The notes below the pieces were generated by a model. That model had not been told where the DNA came from, did not search any database, and saw only the letters and a program-made list of their open reading frames with translations. From assembly GCA_963971405.1 (NCBI GenBank), contig OZ020484.1, positions 33,254,770 through 33,318,769 on the forward strand: DNA of 64,000 nt, read 5' to 3'. Of the stretch, positions 49,101 through 53,619 are shown one piece after another (within the stretch, counting starts at the first letter, position 1; the number at the start of each line of letters is the position of its first letter). Position numbers and translations under genes: made by a program. The DNA comes from Psococerastis gibbosa (lineage: Eukaryota; Arthropoda; Insecta; Psocodea; Psocidae).

Positions 49101-52100
49101 CCATTGTTTTTACAAGTTTTCTCGATTTTGATTGTCAATTGTTGGGTAAAGGAATACGCCCATCGGCTATTTGAACACCTTTAGAAGTACAATAGAGTTA
49201 TAGTATGGCAATGAATTTCGACTACGGTATCTACCCACTGTAAATCACGAAAGTAAAATTCAACACGAAAACTGTACAACTTTCAAGGGTCTGATATACC
49301 AGTTTGGAACAAAACGAATACGTATTAAGTAGGATGAGAACTTTGTAAACAATGAACATCCTGCAAACTTTGGAAGAATATCCTATGAGACAAGAAAGTT
49401 TTAAGCTTAAACCACTAAATCCCAAAAACGGGGAAACGGGCGTGCACTGCCAACAATAAACTGTTTCTTATGCTTTTCTAGGAGGAACATTAGCATATTT
49501 TTTATATTTTATTCATTCATTTTACGATATTTGTGTACACTATGTAGTATAAGAAACTCCACAATGCGTCTCATTTATAATAATTTGTAGGATTATCCGT
49601 CCTAGTATTTATTAAATAACCGCATAGCCGTGCCCAGGGGGGGGGGGGGGTCTAAAGGGTCCGGACCCCCTCCGAAATAAAAGGGCTTTACTCTGGATAG
49701 AATGGACATTCACTAATATAATAATAAAACTTATAAAAACCTTTTTGGGACCCCCCCCCAACAAAAACCTAGGCACGGCCTTGAATAGCCGTCTCCCGCA
49801 CTCCTGTCAATTCGTAACAAATCCGAGCACGTGTTTCCACGTTCTGATAGGATCTTGGTAATATCTACTATTATATACGCGGTTTATAATGTTAAATTGT
49901 CAAATAGACTATCTCCTCCGGACATTGTATCAGAAAATGGGGAATCAAGGCACTGCTGAACTCATACCCTCCCGATCTATGCCATTCCGCGGCATCGCGT
50001 CATGGGTCTCTGGAACCACTGATCGTAGCAACTCAGGGTGCACATGGTTCAGACTGATCTCCTGTCATGTCGCTGCTAGCATAAGCTTATGCAGCATTGT
50101 GTTTCCACAATCTCTGCCGATGGCAGTGGTACCAATGCAATGAATGAAGCTTTCTGTAGTTTGAGGGGGATAACGTTTTACCCCAGTGATACAAGTCTCT
50201 TTGAGCACTTAGTACTGGGGTTGACTTTGTAAACTGCACAAGGAAAACTGTAATATACTACTGTATTTATTTAAAAAAAGGGGGGCCTAACAAGTAAGGG
50301 CCGCTCCCACCCACGGGATGTGGAATCCGTAGGAAGCCGCTATGCATTGCGGATAGGGAAAACAAGTTGGTGGCTTCCTTCCTTCAGATTCCACTTTCCC
50401 CAGACATACCATTACAATGGTGGGAGTCATCCTTACCATTGTTCCACGACCCACGATTGTATCATAATTATTAAAATGTATCATTATTATGATTGCAAAT
50501 TGCCATTTAAATAAAATAATTAAATAATGTAGGGAAAACGGTTTTCCCCTATTTTCTACATTGAACGTTATGAAAATGGGGGAGGAGGCGCCAAAATGAT
50601 TCACCGTCCCCCTCGTAAACCTATCGCTACGCCACTGTTAAATAGGGATCCCATTAACTTGCCTGGGGGCAGGAGGAATCGTCGTACGTTAAATTTAATA
50701 TTTTCGCTTCAGGCCACGCAAAATCTACGGGTTTTTGGTCTTGCACAAGTAAAATAATAACACGATGCATATTCTAACGGGTCATGGTTGATGAAATCCC
50801 ACCCCCTCCCCCTTTCCGAAATTCCGTACATAATGACTCAATTAACCGAGCCCGTAATGTTTGCATAGAGCAGTCTAAAAAGGGGCTGCGATGTAAACTA
50901 CGAGTAAGTTGACGCAACTAAGTAATTAATGTTTACCTCAATAGGAGTGGGGGGGTCTCGAGAAAGGTGGGAGGGGTATTATAAAGACTGTCACTTCCTG
51001 TCAGAGTTCACCAATGTTAAATAAGGATAGAACTCTTTGTTGCGTAGGCTTGTACTAATTATTGAATCGGGGGCTGTTGGGCTGACAATATTATTGTCCT
51101 AAATTGCATAGTAATTATTCAATCTGGGCAGCTAGATCTAAAGGCGATACCAGTGCACCTATAACCTGCTGTCATCAATTGTGGGTCATTATTAGCCAAT
51201 CAGAGCGCTAGTTACATGTCTTCTAGACCAGTGGATCCCAAACTGTGGTCAATGGACCACTGGGTGGTCCACAGGCATATATATTAGGTGGACCACGCGC
51301 CAAAGTAAGAAATAAGCAAATAAAACAACTGAGTTATTGGAAATTTGAAGTAAAATACAGTAAGTCTTGGCACTGAAGTATATAATCCAACCGATACCAA
51401 TCCTATACATTTGATCAAATATTAACACGTAGCCTAATTGTACGCACAAACTACTTGATCATGGTCCTAGAATTTGACGATTTTCCTGTCACAGCGATGG
51501 TGGTCCACTGAAAATCATAAAATAAATTTAGTGGCCCACGGACAAAAAGTTTGGGAACCCCTGTTGTAGACTACTGATGGGTAGGAGCCCTGAAGTGATA
51601 AAAGACTTGTAACGGCGACTTAGAGGGCAATTCCGGTAAGGGATAGGGTAAGTGCAAAATGTATATTATAATATATTGTATATATTAATCGTAATTAAGT
51701 TCATAATTATTAGGTATTTAGTGTAGCCTCCAAGGTCAAATAGACAAAAATACCATAACAGAGCGTCACTTGGAGTCTAACGGCGGAGGGGAGGAGACGA
51801 AATGACGAATAATAGGGATAGAACTATCCGGCCGAGCTAGAGGGTCGTGGTCATTGCATTGACTCGCTTCTACTTCTTTAAATGCCTCTTTCAACGAAGA
51901 TTGGCGATCATCATGGCAATCGTGACCTTGGAAACTGCTCCTCTGAAAAGCGAAGTCTTGCCAAACCACTGCCTCAAGTTTTCAACCAGGAGTTGCGCAA
52001 CTGTCGCTGACTTGACGTACAATCGAATTTGTTCGAACGGACCACTACGAACAGCAGTAATAGCCTACTTACCTGAAGAAGGGAGGGGGTCTCAACGGGG

Positions 52101-52222
52101 GCCTGTTCATGGCGGGGGTGGAGTTGCGCAATGGACATAACTGCCTCATTGCAGAATTTAAGGCCCATAACCTCTTCGTCCTCACGACCGTAGCGGAACG
52201 TAAGCGTTATCTGACCGAATAC
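14624..52222 (-). CDS. Arrestin gene (visual-arrestin-like), six exons seen, N-terminus missing
   Basis: Gene-level entry. Exons at 52073-52222, 48454-48601, 31730-31833, 22152-22379, 16881-17162 and 14624-14908 follow arrestin order and join in frame into about 398 codons plus stop. Arrestins bind phosphorylated, active G-protein-coupled receptors (rhodopsin in photoreceptors), stop G-protein coupling and can promote internalisation. TLTFRYGRE with EEVMGLKF in the first exon, and KILVGAMGGELSLKLPF in the last, resemble arthropod visual arrestins. About 55-60 N-terminal codons (the RDFxD and DG-V blocks) were not found between 52223 and 64000, so they are probably beyond the window or in a short exon I missed. 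Introns of up to about 17 kb are filled with mobile elements. The predicted protein (~455 residues) is longer than the usual ~365-400. Confidence 0.92.
14937..15012 (-). repeat. SINE-A tail fragment
   Basis: Shares the body/tail region (TCTATTACTGAATCAGCCTA and an ACACTCAATTAG segment) with the full SINE-A copies. The tRNA-like head is absent. It lies just upstream of the last arrestin exon. Confidence 0.5.
14985..15300 (-). repeat. Dispersed repeat G, copy 1 (protein-like on - strand)
   Basis: A segment also seen at 21070-21330 and, in part, 51865-51990. Shared landmarks are CTTTAAATGCCTCTT, GAAACTGCT/GACTGCTG followed by CTCTGAAAA, and GATTATTACAT. On the - strand it has an 84-codon frame (MEYLNGYRKRVPADGYDTKT onward) that I do not recognise. 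Repetition suggests a transposon remnant rather than a host exon. Confidence 0.5.
15496..15788. mobile_element. Foldback element FB copy 3, one arm lost
   Basis: Begins GCGCCCATTCCATTGACC with the full left arm including GACGTGGTAGCAGACATTC. The loop then runs in the opposite sense to copies 1, 2, 4 and 5 (ATCCCATGACGCCATTTTA). The second arm is missing; similarity stops near TTGATTATTTTAACTA. Confidence 0.8.
15923..16185 (-). pseudogene. Partial tandem copy 'c' of arrestin exon 7
   Basis: Near-identical to the 3' part of arrestin exon 7 (16881-17050), from TACGAGACATAAATAGC to TTGAGCCTATA. It contains an internal duplication of about 85 bp (second GTCGTCGGGGTTGGAAGG at about 16045). A 2-base gain (TATATAGG against TATAGG) breaks the frame. 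The copy was split after GGAGTGGACT by the SINE at 16186. Frames entered from upstream soon hit stops, so no functional exon is expected. Confidence 0.85.
16186..16556 (+). mobile_element. SINE / RTE-like 3' end insertion with (GAA)n tail
   Basis: Flanked by a perfect 10-bp duplication GGAGTGGACT (16176-16185 and 16557-16566). The body contains GGTGGCGGATAGTGAACGG, GGCATAAGGATGCAGAAGGC and AACGGGAAACCACTGC, sequence I associate with 3' ends of arthropod RTE-type elements and derived SINEs. It ends in AGAAGAAGAAGAAGAAG. A recent insertion into exon copy c. Confidence 0.85.
16631..16816 (-). pseudogene. Partial tandem copy 'b' of arrestin exon 7
   Basis: Repeats the exon-7 3' part 250 bp from the genuine exon, together with the following intron segment (16817-16880). 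Lesions against exon 7 are a 5-base insertion next to the donor (TAGTAGCCTACGAG), a TAG stop where exon 7 has CGA (CTTGCTTAGACC on the - strand) and the 2-base gain seen in copy c. It begins next to an acceptor-like TGTGTCTCCCTAG, so it might be spliced in, but every frame stops early. Confidence 0.85.
16881..17162 (-). CDS. Arrestin exon 7: C-domain core
   Basis: Acceptor ATATTTCAG precedes 17162 and donor GTACAT follows 16881 (CGTTAAG/GTACAT). It has 94 codons, phase 0 at both ends. Reads VFVVQHVDVCMFSNGKFK..., matching the arrestin block ISVRQYADICLF-x(4)-YK. TYRLNPAKG, ALEDSFNKTEASLAST and NVFAIYVSYYVK follow, matching TYxLxP, the lariat loop ALDGxxxxxDxxLAST and IIVSYxVK. Odd points: the lariat-loop Asp that contributes to the polar core in other arrestins is Glu here (ALED), and the following Gly is lost. 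The 3' part of this exon is the source of the two broken tandem copies at 15923 and 16631. Confidence 0.95.
17437..17555 (+). repeat. tRNA-like SINE fragment (SINE-C)
   Basis: Shares GACTTCGATGGCC then an A-box-like GTGGTAACGTGCTTG, plus GATCGGAGACGTGTCGTAAC and CAGAGGCGACTGAAGAGG, with an inverted copy at 52785-52912. The tRNA origin is suggested by the A-box only. Confidence 0.5.
18672..18870 (+). repeat. tRNA-derived SINE (SINE-A), + strand copy
   Basis: Head with GTAGAGCAGTGGTACAGACT and B-box GGTTCGAGTCC. The body has GGCCATGCTTCGGAATGCAT and the tail TTGAGTGTAAGAGAGGGCTT, as in copies 2893-3110 and 44303-44515. Located in the arrestin intron between exons 6 and 7. Confidence 0.8.
19442..19610. 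mobile_element. Short inverted-repeat element (CAGCCTGATCGAGGCGATT)
   Basis: Left CAGCCTGATCGAGGCGATTA and right its inverse, arms about 50 bp, both followed by TAATACCGG and TTAAATAAATACC. A relative with the same layout (CAGCGGCCCGATCATGGCGA) is at 57002-57165. Flanking 8-mers do not match clearly. Confidence 0.75.
20408..20914. mobile_element. hAT-type element (outer), hosting another
   Basis: Ends CAATGGCTGATCC and GGATCAGCCCTTG, perfect flanking AGGAGTGA on both sides. Contains long G- and C-runs. A second element (20453-20740) with its own duplication is nested inside. Confidence 0.85.
20453..20740. mobile_element. hAT-type element (inner)
   Basis: Starts CAGGGGCTTAAAGG, ends CTTTACGCCTATG, flanked by perfect GTCATGAC duplications (20445-20452 and 20741-20748). 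Its relative at 59372-59684 shares the internal GTAAAACCCTACTATTTTGC-type sequence and TGCCTGATGACGTAATAAGG. Confidence 0.88.
21070..21330 (-). repeat. Dispersed repeat G, copy 2
   Basis: Shares GGATTATTACATACAG, GACTGCTGCTCTGAAAA and CCGTCAGCAG with copy 1 at 14985-15300. The frame is broken. Confidence 0.45.
21478..22040 (-). repeat. Dispersed repeat I with (GTCT)n core, - strand copy
   Basis: Inverse of the repeat at 36632-37475: a GGAAAGCTTTGTGACGGTC end, a GGTCCCAGGAACCC segment, a microsatellite of GTCT units (seen here as GACAGACAAACAGACAG) and a polypurine/AT 3' part. It ends about 110 bp from arrestin exon 6. Confidence 0.75.
22152..22379 (-). CDS. Arrestin exon 6: domain hinge and C-domain start
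   Basis: Acceptor ATTATTTTCAG precedes 22379; donor GTAAGT follows 22152 (GGCTGAAG/GTAAGT). It has 76 codons, phase 0 at both ends. The diagnostic block is DKPFLLSEGRVELEASLDKG, then VYHQGESVRVTVIVRNNSGKTV and RRLK. It matches arrestin ...DKPLHLEASLDKEIYYHGE...NNTNKTVKKIK. The first ~35 residues (VSSLVSTGNRKPSIIIDQST...) are longer than the usual hinge region and unlike anything I know in arrestins; they may loop out. Confidence 0.96.
22585..24395. mobile_element. Palindromic element F, copy 1, split by a hAT element
   Basis: Flanking pieces 22590-22617 (ACCACGATAGGATGACACTC) and 24282-24395 (GGAACACTTAAAAAATCG ... AGTGTTCCTAGTACC ... ATGGTCGG) make an inverted-repeat element once the hAT copy is removed. 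Related sequence lies at 41293-41362 and 43065-43185. Confidence 0.6.
22618..24281. mobile_element. hAT-type element, 1664 bp, copy A
   Basis: Starts CATAG, ends CTATG, with perfect 8-bp duplication CTCGGAAC. Subterminal inverted segments ACAAAATATTTGCGTCCCA occur near both ends. It is nearly identical to copy B (41363-42904); copy A has about 120 extra bases near 23915-24050. No transposase frame survives. A short spliced-exon-like stretch on the - strand (23435-23560) reads NRFRGTGAEEASRPVRENVE then ARKFEWKL after a TTTTCAG acceptor. Confidence 0.88.
25328..25392 (+). repeat. SINE-A tail fragment
   Basis: ATTGAGTGTAAGAGAAGG and ATAGCCCTAACTCCACTAGA match the tail of SINE-A; the head is missing. 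Confidence 0.6.
26290..27190. repeat. G-tract-rich degenerate tandem repeats
   Basis: Several related units: GGCCCGGGGGTCTCCCC-like runs, an 'aaaaata..ctgaaatattggggtt' segment, then TATTTTTGTGAAAGTACTTGG with TGTTGATTTTT, repeated around 26580-26760 and 26890-27070. A related unit is at 60690-60770. No coding potential is credible here. Confidence 0.65.
27318..28200 (-). pseudogene. Degenerate non-LTR reverse transcriptase, 3' half
   Basis: Several short frames on the - strand together show the RT thumb and C-terminal region in order: KYFGITFDSKIKWEEHI, then VYHALVQSHLNYGIIIWVGA, then HYNRLPTYVKT. They match the KFLGFHLD, HSHINYGILLWG and YNSLP blocks of the intact element at 3788-5608 but are clearly another, older lineage. 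Frameshifts and stops separate the frames. Confidence 0.75.
28348..28392 (+). ncRNA. Hammerhead-ribozyme-like motif
   Basis: CTGATGA (28354-28360) is followed by a GGTA-TATCT-TACC stem II hairpin and then GAAAC and CGGTC (28375-28384). Flanking AGT and ACT can pair as the start of stem I. This fits the hammerhead core CUGANGA / stem II / GAAA / UH with the very short stem III known from ribozymes of Penelope-like and other retroelements. Stem I beyond three pairs is weak, so activity is uncertain. Confidence 0.45.
28564..29070 (+). pseudogene. RNase H domain remnant of a non-LTR retrotransposon
   Basis: Frame 28564-28740 reads PKQKVVFLIDCQSATKLLTA, later PYFPWIPSHIGINGNEKPDE and LAKLGTSAT. 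The WIPSHIGIxGNExxDxLAK block is the hallmark of the RNase H domain at the end of Jockey/I-type ORF2 proteins. After frameshifts, HCIGVFESEPCTLRDESKMD resembles the Cys-rich C-terminus of the same proteins. It is on the opposite strand to the RT remnant beside it, so they need not be one element. Confidence 0.75.
29249..29515 (-). repeat. tRNA-derived SINE related to SINE-A
   Basis: Flanked by CTAGATAGT on both sides. On the - strand it has a B-box-like GGTTCGAGTCCCA and shares CCATGCTTCGGAGGGCATGT with SINE-A. The rest of the body differs, and it ends in an (AAAGT)n-like tail, visible as AGTAAAGTAAAGTAAA at 29251-29266. Confidence 0.7.
29924..30082. mobile_element. Short hAT-type element (CAGGGACAGATCC)
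   Basis: Ends CAGGGACAGATCCAGCCC and GGATCCGTCCATG; flanking ACACAAAG and ATACAAAG match at 7 of 8. Interior has a G-run and GTCAAAATAGAAAAA shared with 61441-61586. Confidence 0.82.
31149..31195. repeat. Poly(T) run of about 46
   Basis: A homopolymer just before foldback copy 4; the length is the kind that sequencing can misjudge. It could be the poly(A) tail of a retroposed - strand sequence, but no element was identified. Confidence 0.8.
31228..31611. mobile_element. Foldback element FB copy 4, 384 bp
   Basis: GGCGCCCATTCCACCGACCG start and its inverse end, flanked by TTA on both sides. The inner nested end reads GGCGGGGTTTCCACCGACCT. Same length as copy 2. It ends 118 bp from arrestin exon 5, within the intron. 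Confidence 0.9.
31730..31833 (-). CDS. Arrestin exon 5: polar-core arginine strand
   Basis: Acceptor GTTTTTTCAG precedes 31833; donor GTAAGT follows 31730. It enters in phase 1, 104 bp, leaving in phase 0. Reads AERPEEKVHRRSIVRMGIRV then IQQAPYSPIYENPSV, matching the vertebrate block [25 protein letters not shown]. The Arg of 'GIR' lines up with Arg169 of beta-arrestin 1, the main phosphate sensor of the polar core. The following Lys is Val here. The exon lies between two inverted-repeat elements, 118 bp and 27 bp away. Confidence 0.94.
31861..32022. repeat. Inverted-repeat element, family D, copy 2
   Basis: GAAGAAACAGTAGATCCAGG at the left and the inverse (CCGGATTCTAGTGTTTCTTC) at the right; TGTTGACGAAACGTTTG inside as in the copies at 8277 and 47627. 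It begins about 27 bp upstream (gene sense) of the arrestin exon 5 acceptor. Confidence 0.7.
32140..32446 (+). pseudogene. C-terminal remnant of a non-LTR reverse transcriptase
   Basis: Frame ending in TAA at 32444-32446 shows HSYTTRVISNKSVSLL, then SPHYNVVKLYNSLPIEIKSQ and KKFKKSIKSWLRSLH. This is the typical end of non-LTR ORF2 proteins (Y/FNSLP...F...K..L). The catalytic part is absent. It is antisense to the arrestin gene. Confidence 0.65.
32812..32880 (-). repeat. SINE-A tail fragment
   Basis: TAGCGGAGTTAGGGCTTTCG and TTACACTCAACTAGAGG match the SINE-A tail; the head is absent. Confidence 0.55.
32890..34190. other. Arrestin intron, AT-rich, one unassigned frame
   Basis: Contains a 71-codon + strand frame (33482-33697; MKWRVEVRTQDRRKNVPPDQ...) of mixed-charge composition that I cannot assign, and a half-copy of the AT-rich foldback family E near 33050-33180. 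No splice signals tie the frame to a gene. Confidence 0.4.
34200..34598. repeat. AT-rich foldback element, family E, copy 1
   Basis: AAGAGGATATGTCACGTAGA at the left and its diverged inverse (TCTACTTAGCATATCCTCTT) at the right; arms of ~180 bp including TTATTTAATTAACTCAGCAA and TTGTTAATTAAATAAAATC. A second copy is at 48683-49081. Confidence 0.75.
36128..36420 (+). repeat. tRNA-derived SINE (SINE-D)
   Basis: A-box-like GATAGTTGGTAATAAAGCAC followed by the B-box-like GTAGTTCGAACTC at tRNA spacing, then an unrelated body containing GCTGTTCCGGCCCATAAGA. Single copy in this window. Confidence 0.6.
36632..37475 (+). repeat. Dispersed repeat I with (GTCT/GTCG)n core, + strand copy
   Basis: Begins with a small hairpin (ATACGTAGTATAAGGAAAGC), then GTGATGGTCGAAATTTTCGA and GAGGTCCCAGGAACCC. 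A GTCT/GTCG microsatellite (36747-36785), GAAATTTGGCATGTAGGTTC, an A-rich part and GCCCCTTGATAGTTTGCTTC follow. Nearly the same as 54920-55830. Short frames in it are not conserved proteins. Confidence 0.8.
37540..37758. mobile_element. Foldback element FB copy 7
   Basis: Ends GGCGGCTATTCCACCGACTA and the inverse. Stem continues with a unique AATTTGCTTCACTAATCG, then the shared GACGTGGTAGCAGACAT, then a core with GTAGATACTTAACTTATC that is also the core of copies at 41114 and 43890. Confidence 0.88.
38199..38338. mobile_element. Foldback element FB copy 8, 140 bp
   Basis: GGCGGGGATTCCACTAACGT to its inverse, flanked by TTTA and TAAG. The unique stem is GTCAATAGTGATAGTAAATG. The inner motif is GACGTGCTAGCAGACAT / ATGTCTGCTACCACGTC with a loop of about 15 bases. 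A very tight perfect hairpin. Confidence 0.9.
38373..38525 (+). repeat. Dispersed repeat H, copy
   Basis: GTCAATGGTAAGCTTGTCTC, AACGTATACCAGTTTGCC and GCATACGGAAGCAATACAAA align with the better copy at 59777-59890 (-). Frameshifts have removed the peptide seen there. Confidence 0.6.
38938..39180 (+). repeat. Dispersed repeat I, 5' part
   Basis: TATTAATACGTTAATACAGT and AAGGAAAGCTTAGTGATGGT then GGTCTGTCTGTTGG-like microsatellite and AACTACTCAGTGGATTT. Only the first third of the repeat is present. Confidence 0.65.
39200..41100. other. Arrestin intron, unassigned
   Basis: Two related ~500-bp stretches (39270-39540 and 39830-40130) share 'atggctggaaagagaaagaaatgtgg'-like and GATATGGGTATAATTTAA-like segments, and CTTTTCACACCCCCAAAG-type sequence. 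This looks like a degenerate direct repeat. A purine-rich tract (AGAAGAAG, 40380-40440) also lies here. No gene is supported. Confidence 0.45.
41114..41291. mobile_element. Foldback element FB copy 10
   Basis: GACGGGTATTCCACTTGTCA and its inverse (TTGACAAGTGGAATAACCGC). Stem with ATTCCGTCATTTATG. The core contains TAATAGATAAGTTAAGTATC shared with copies 7 and 11. It lacks the GACGTGGTAGCAGACAT motif. Confidence 0.85.
41363..42904. mobile_element. hAT-type element, 1542 bp, copy B
   Basis: Starts CATAG, ends CTATG, with a perfect 8-bp duplication GTAGTAAC (41355-41362 and 42905-42912). Nearly identical to copy A at 22618-24281 apart from an internal ~120-bp gap and scattered changes. No transposase is recognised. 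The exon-like stretch reads YNRFRGTGAEEASRPARENF, but a stop follows after EWKL. Confidence 0.9.
43065..43185. repeat. Palindromic element F, copy
   Basis: ACGATAAGATGACACTTGGA and the inverse GTGTTCCAAGTGCCATACTA with TCGTGG; the inside holds GCGGAACACCGAGTTTATTC. Matches the element interrupted at 22617/24282. Confidence 0.6.
43890..44102. mobile_element. Foldback element FB copy 11
   Basis: GGCGGGTATTAGGTCGATTT left; the inverse right end GGTGGAATACCCGTC, flanked by TTA on both sides. The stem ACTTCAAATTTGATTTTGTC with ATTGACG is unique. The core GTTACTTAACTTATCTATTA and its inverse is shared with copies 7 and 10. Confidence 0.87.
44303..44515 (-). repeat. tRNA-derived SINE (SINE-A)
   Basis: Same layout as 2893-3110: AATA-type tail, GCCATGCTTCGGAGGGCATG on the - strand, B-box GGTTCGAGTCC, and the A-box region GTAGTGGTATAGACCCTGAC. 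Confidence 0.8.
44963..45280 (-). pseudogene. Possible C-terminal remnant of a non-LTR RT
   Basis: A 105-codon frame with GSFQLGSRRLNKLPQGLKRE then ALKSKVEGLL resembles the 'R-x-x-F...WNxLP...FKxxL' end of non-LTR RT proteins. There is no catalytic motif, and identification rests on this short pattern only. Confidence 0.35.
45300..46790. other. Arrestin intron, unassigned AT-rich sequence with G-runs
   Basis: G-runs near 45545-45560 and 45965-45975 sit in sequence resembling the short hAT elements, but I could not define ends. No gene-like frame. Confidence 0.4.
46800..46940. mobile_element. Foldback element FB copy 9, 141 bp
   Basis: GGCGGGGTTTCCATTGACCT and its exact inverse. The unique stem is CGTTTGTGAAAGCTACCGTG. 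The inner motif is GTGGTGGCAGACATT / CTGTCTGCTACCACGTC with a loop of about 15 bases. Flanks TAA and TTA. Confidence 0.9.
47190..47580 (+). repeat. Dispersed repeat I, rearranged copy
   Basis: AAAATGTCTGTCTGTCTGTG, GGAAATTTGGCAAGTAGGTT, CCCCTTTATAGTTTGCTTTT and GAACCTTTCTATCGATGCTT keep the order of repeat I, with losses. Confidence 0.65.
47627..47855. repeat. Inverted-repeat element, family D, copy 3
   Basis: GATAATGCAGTAGAATCCGG left and the inverse right (CCGGATTCTACTGCTGCATT), arms ~65 bp, enclosing GATGTTGACGAAACGTTTGG. Confidence 0.78.
48454..48601 (-). CDS. Arrestin exon 4: N-domain, strands after the finger loop
   Basis: Acceptor TGTCCCACAG precedes 48601; donor GTAAGT follows 48454. 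Enters in phase 0, 148 bp, leaves in phase 1. Reads DALMKRLGPNAHPFSLILAH, VAPPSVQLVPAKEYNGAPIG, TNYDVRVYA. It matches the arrestin block ERLxKKLGxNAYPFTFxLPPxxPxSVxLxPxxEDxGxPCGVxYxVKAF. Substitutions in conserved positions (LILAH for FEIPP; GTN for GV) add to the divergence of this arrestin. Confidence 0.95.
48683..49081. repeat. AT-rich foldback element, family E, copy 2
   Basis: GGAAATTGGCAGCTCAAC and TTATTTAATTAACTAAGCAA left; inverse GTTTATTTAAATAAAAAATA and TAATTTTCTACGTAGCATGT right. It starts about 80 bp upstream of exon 4 in gene sense. Confidence 0.65.
49623..49783. mobile_element. Short hAT-type element (CATAGCCGTGCCCAGG)
   Basis: Ends CATAGCCGTGCC and GGCACGGCCTTG; flanking AATAACCG and AATAGCCG (7 of 8). 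Has a G-run near one end and a C-run near the other. Confidence 0.85.
49800..51220. other. Arrestin intron, unassigned
   Basis: Chance frames only. A right-end-like CGCTACGCCACTG at 50624-50637 suggests one more short inverted-repeat element, but its left end was not found. Confidence 0.35.
51229..51563. mobile_element. Short hAT-type element (CAGTGGATCCCAAAC)
   Basis: Ends CAGTGGATCCCAAACTGTGG and GTTTGGGAACCCCTG, flanked by TTCTAGAC and TTGTAGAC (7 of 8). Internal ACAACTGAGTTATTGGAAAT matches, in inverse, the copy at 767-1354. Confidence 0.85.
51865..51990 (-). repeat. Dispersed repeat G, part
   Basis: TCTTTAAATGCCTCTTTCAA, GGAAACTGCTCCTCTGAAAA and TTTTCAACCAGGAG match copy 1 at 15010-15145. 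Ends about 80 bp from arrestin exon 3. Confidence 0.5.
52073..52222 (-). CDS. Arrestin exon (first one seen): finger-loop region
   Basis: Acceptor CTTTACAG precedes 52222; donor GTAAGT follows 52073. It has 50 codons, phase 0 at both ends. Reads VFGQITLTFRYGREDEEVMG then LKFCNEAVMSIAQLHPRHEQ. VxGQ-x-T-x-TFRYGRE-x-DEVMG-x-KF is the arthropod visual arrestin signature; the EDEEVMG part is the finger loop that enters the activated receptor. By the usual family numbering this exon starts near residue 55-60, so one or two upstream exons are missing from what I can see. Confidence 0.95.
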
Positions 52223-52721
52223 CTGTAAAGAAAATTTTTACAATTAACCATCTGGGTTCTTTGCAGTCGAAAATCAGTCAATGTGCAGTATTTTGTTTTC
52301 TAATTGGTATTAAAAATGAATCCGGCTAAATAACAAATGTCTACATTTAATATGGAGAACCAAATCTGTATAACTGACCTGTTAAATTTAAAAATATACA
52401 TAAACCAAGAGATTTTGGGGTGATCCAGGGGTTAATTAAAAATTATTTACTTAATAATATATAATAATTAATAATCCGATTTTTGTAAACTGACCGCCAG
52501 TTTTACATACCCTCCAAATTATAGCCCGAAAATGTAGCATCTATAGCATATTAATTTTACGGTCATCTAATATAACATGTAGGCTACTTAAATTCGCACC
52601 ACTGACTTTGTTAAGCACCCTATAAGCACTGGCCGACTCAATCCCACATATTCCACTTAGGCCGGTTTAATGCCTGCAATAAGGTCCGGACACCAAATTA
52701 CACATGTAGGGTTTCTCCAGT

Positions 52722-52912
52722 AGTTTAAGAAAAGCTTTGTGATGGTAGATTTCGAGATTTCAGCAGACATACTCGGTCCCAGGATCGACCTCTTCAGTCG
52801 CCTCTGTAGGTTACTACCACCCGTGTTGAGTTACGACACGTCTCCGATCACACGGCGTGTAGACACTGACACAATTACAAGCACGCTACCACTCGGCCAT
52901 CGAAGTCAATGA
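52722..52912. repeat. Repeat I fragment next to an inverted SINE-C copy
   Basis: 52730-52780 shows AAAGCTTTGTGATGGTAGAT and ATTTCGAGATTTCAGC from repeat I. 52785-52912 is the inverse of the SINE-C-like segment at 17437-17555 (GACTTCGATGGCCGAGTGGT on the - strand). Confidence 0.5.
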
Positions 52913-53619
52913 CGAGGAAGAATTTCCAGACAAAATGGAAAAACTCTATGATATTATGTATGAAAAAGTCCGCTACAACTTCCATAGAGCAATTTAATAT
53001 ATTATAACTAAATATATGATTAATATAAATAAATTGAAAAATTAAATAAAAACCAATTAATGCAGGGTTGACCAATGTCTTTGTTTCACATCGACTTATC
53101 ACTTATAATTCGTGCGCACAGGCATAGGCGTAGCCACAAGTGGCTCCATAACACGGCAATCTCACACAGTCACACTTCTACGAATTCGAAATTTAATGGA
53201 AGCCACAAGCTGCAGACTATTCACTCTATTCCTTGCTTGGAGCTATTGATCGTCTAGATGATTTTATGATAATTGCTGGCTCTCTGAGATATTGGAAAAC
53301 GCTGTATCAGCAGCAGTAAACTGTCAAAAGGCCCACATGCGCGTTTCCCTGTATACGTTTCGTGTGCCAGGCAAGCTCGCATATATTAGACAAAATAAAT
53401 TAATTCTAGCACGGTAGCACGACTGTGTTCCCCTTTAAAGTATGGACTGTGAAATAAGGTTTCATTTTATAATAGGGGGACTCAGTGGCGGAGAGTGGGA
53501 TAGTTGTGGGTGTAACGCCTGTAGAACAATTAGGCCCTATATACCAAGTAGGTATTTTTCTAAGTCACGATTGATTACGCTTCTCTACCTATGTACAGGC
53601 AGAGAAAGTCGAAATTAAA

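Noticed and set aside
50287-50604. Overlapping frames on both strands near 50.3-50.6 kb
   Set aside because: No recognised motif; composition and overlap indicate chance.
52875-53102. - strand frame with DFDGRVVACL, tested as an arrestin N-terminal exon because of the 'DG-V' pattern
   Set aside because: The same DNA occurs inverted at 17437-17555 as a SINE-like repeat, and the surrounding residues do not fit the arrestin RDFxD...DGxV block.
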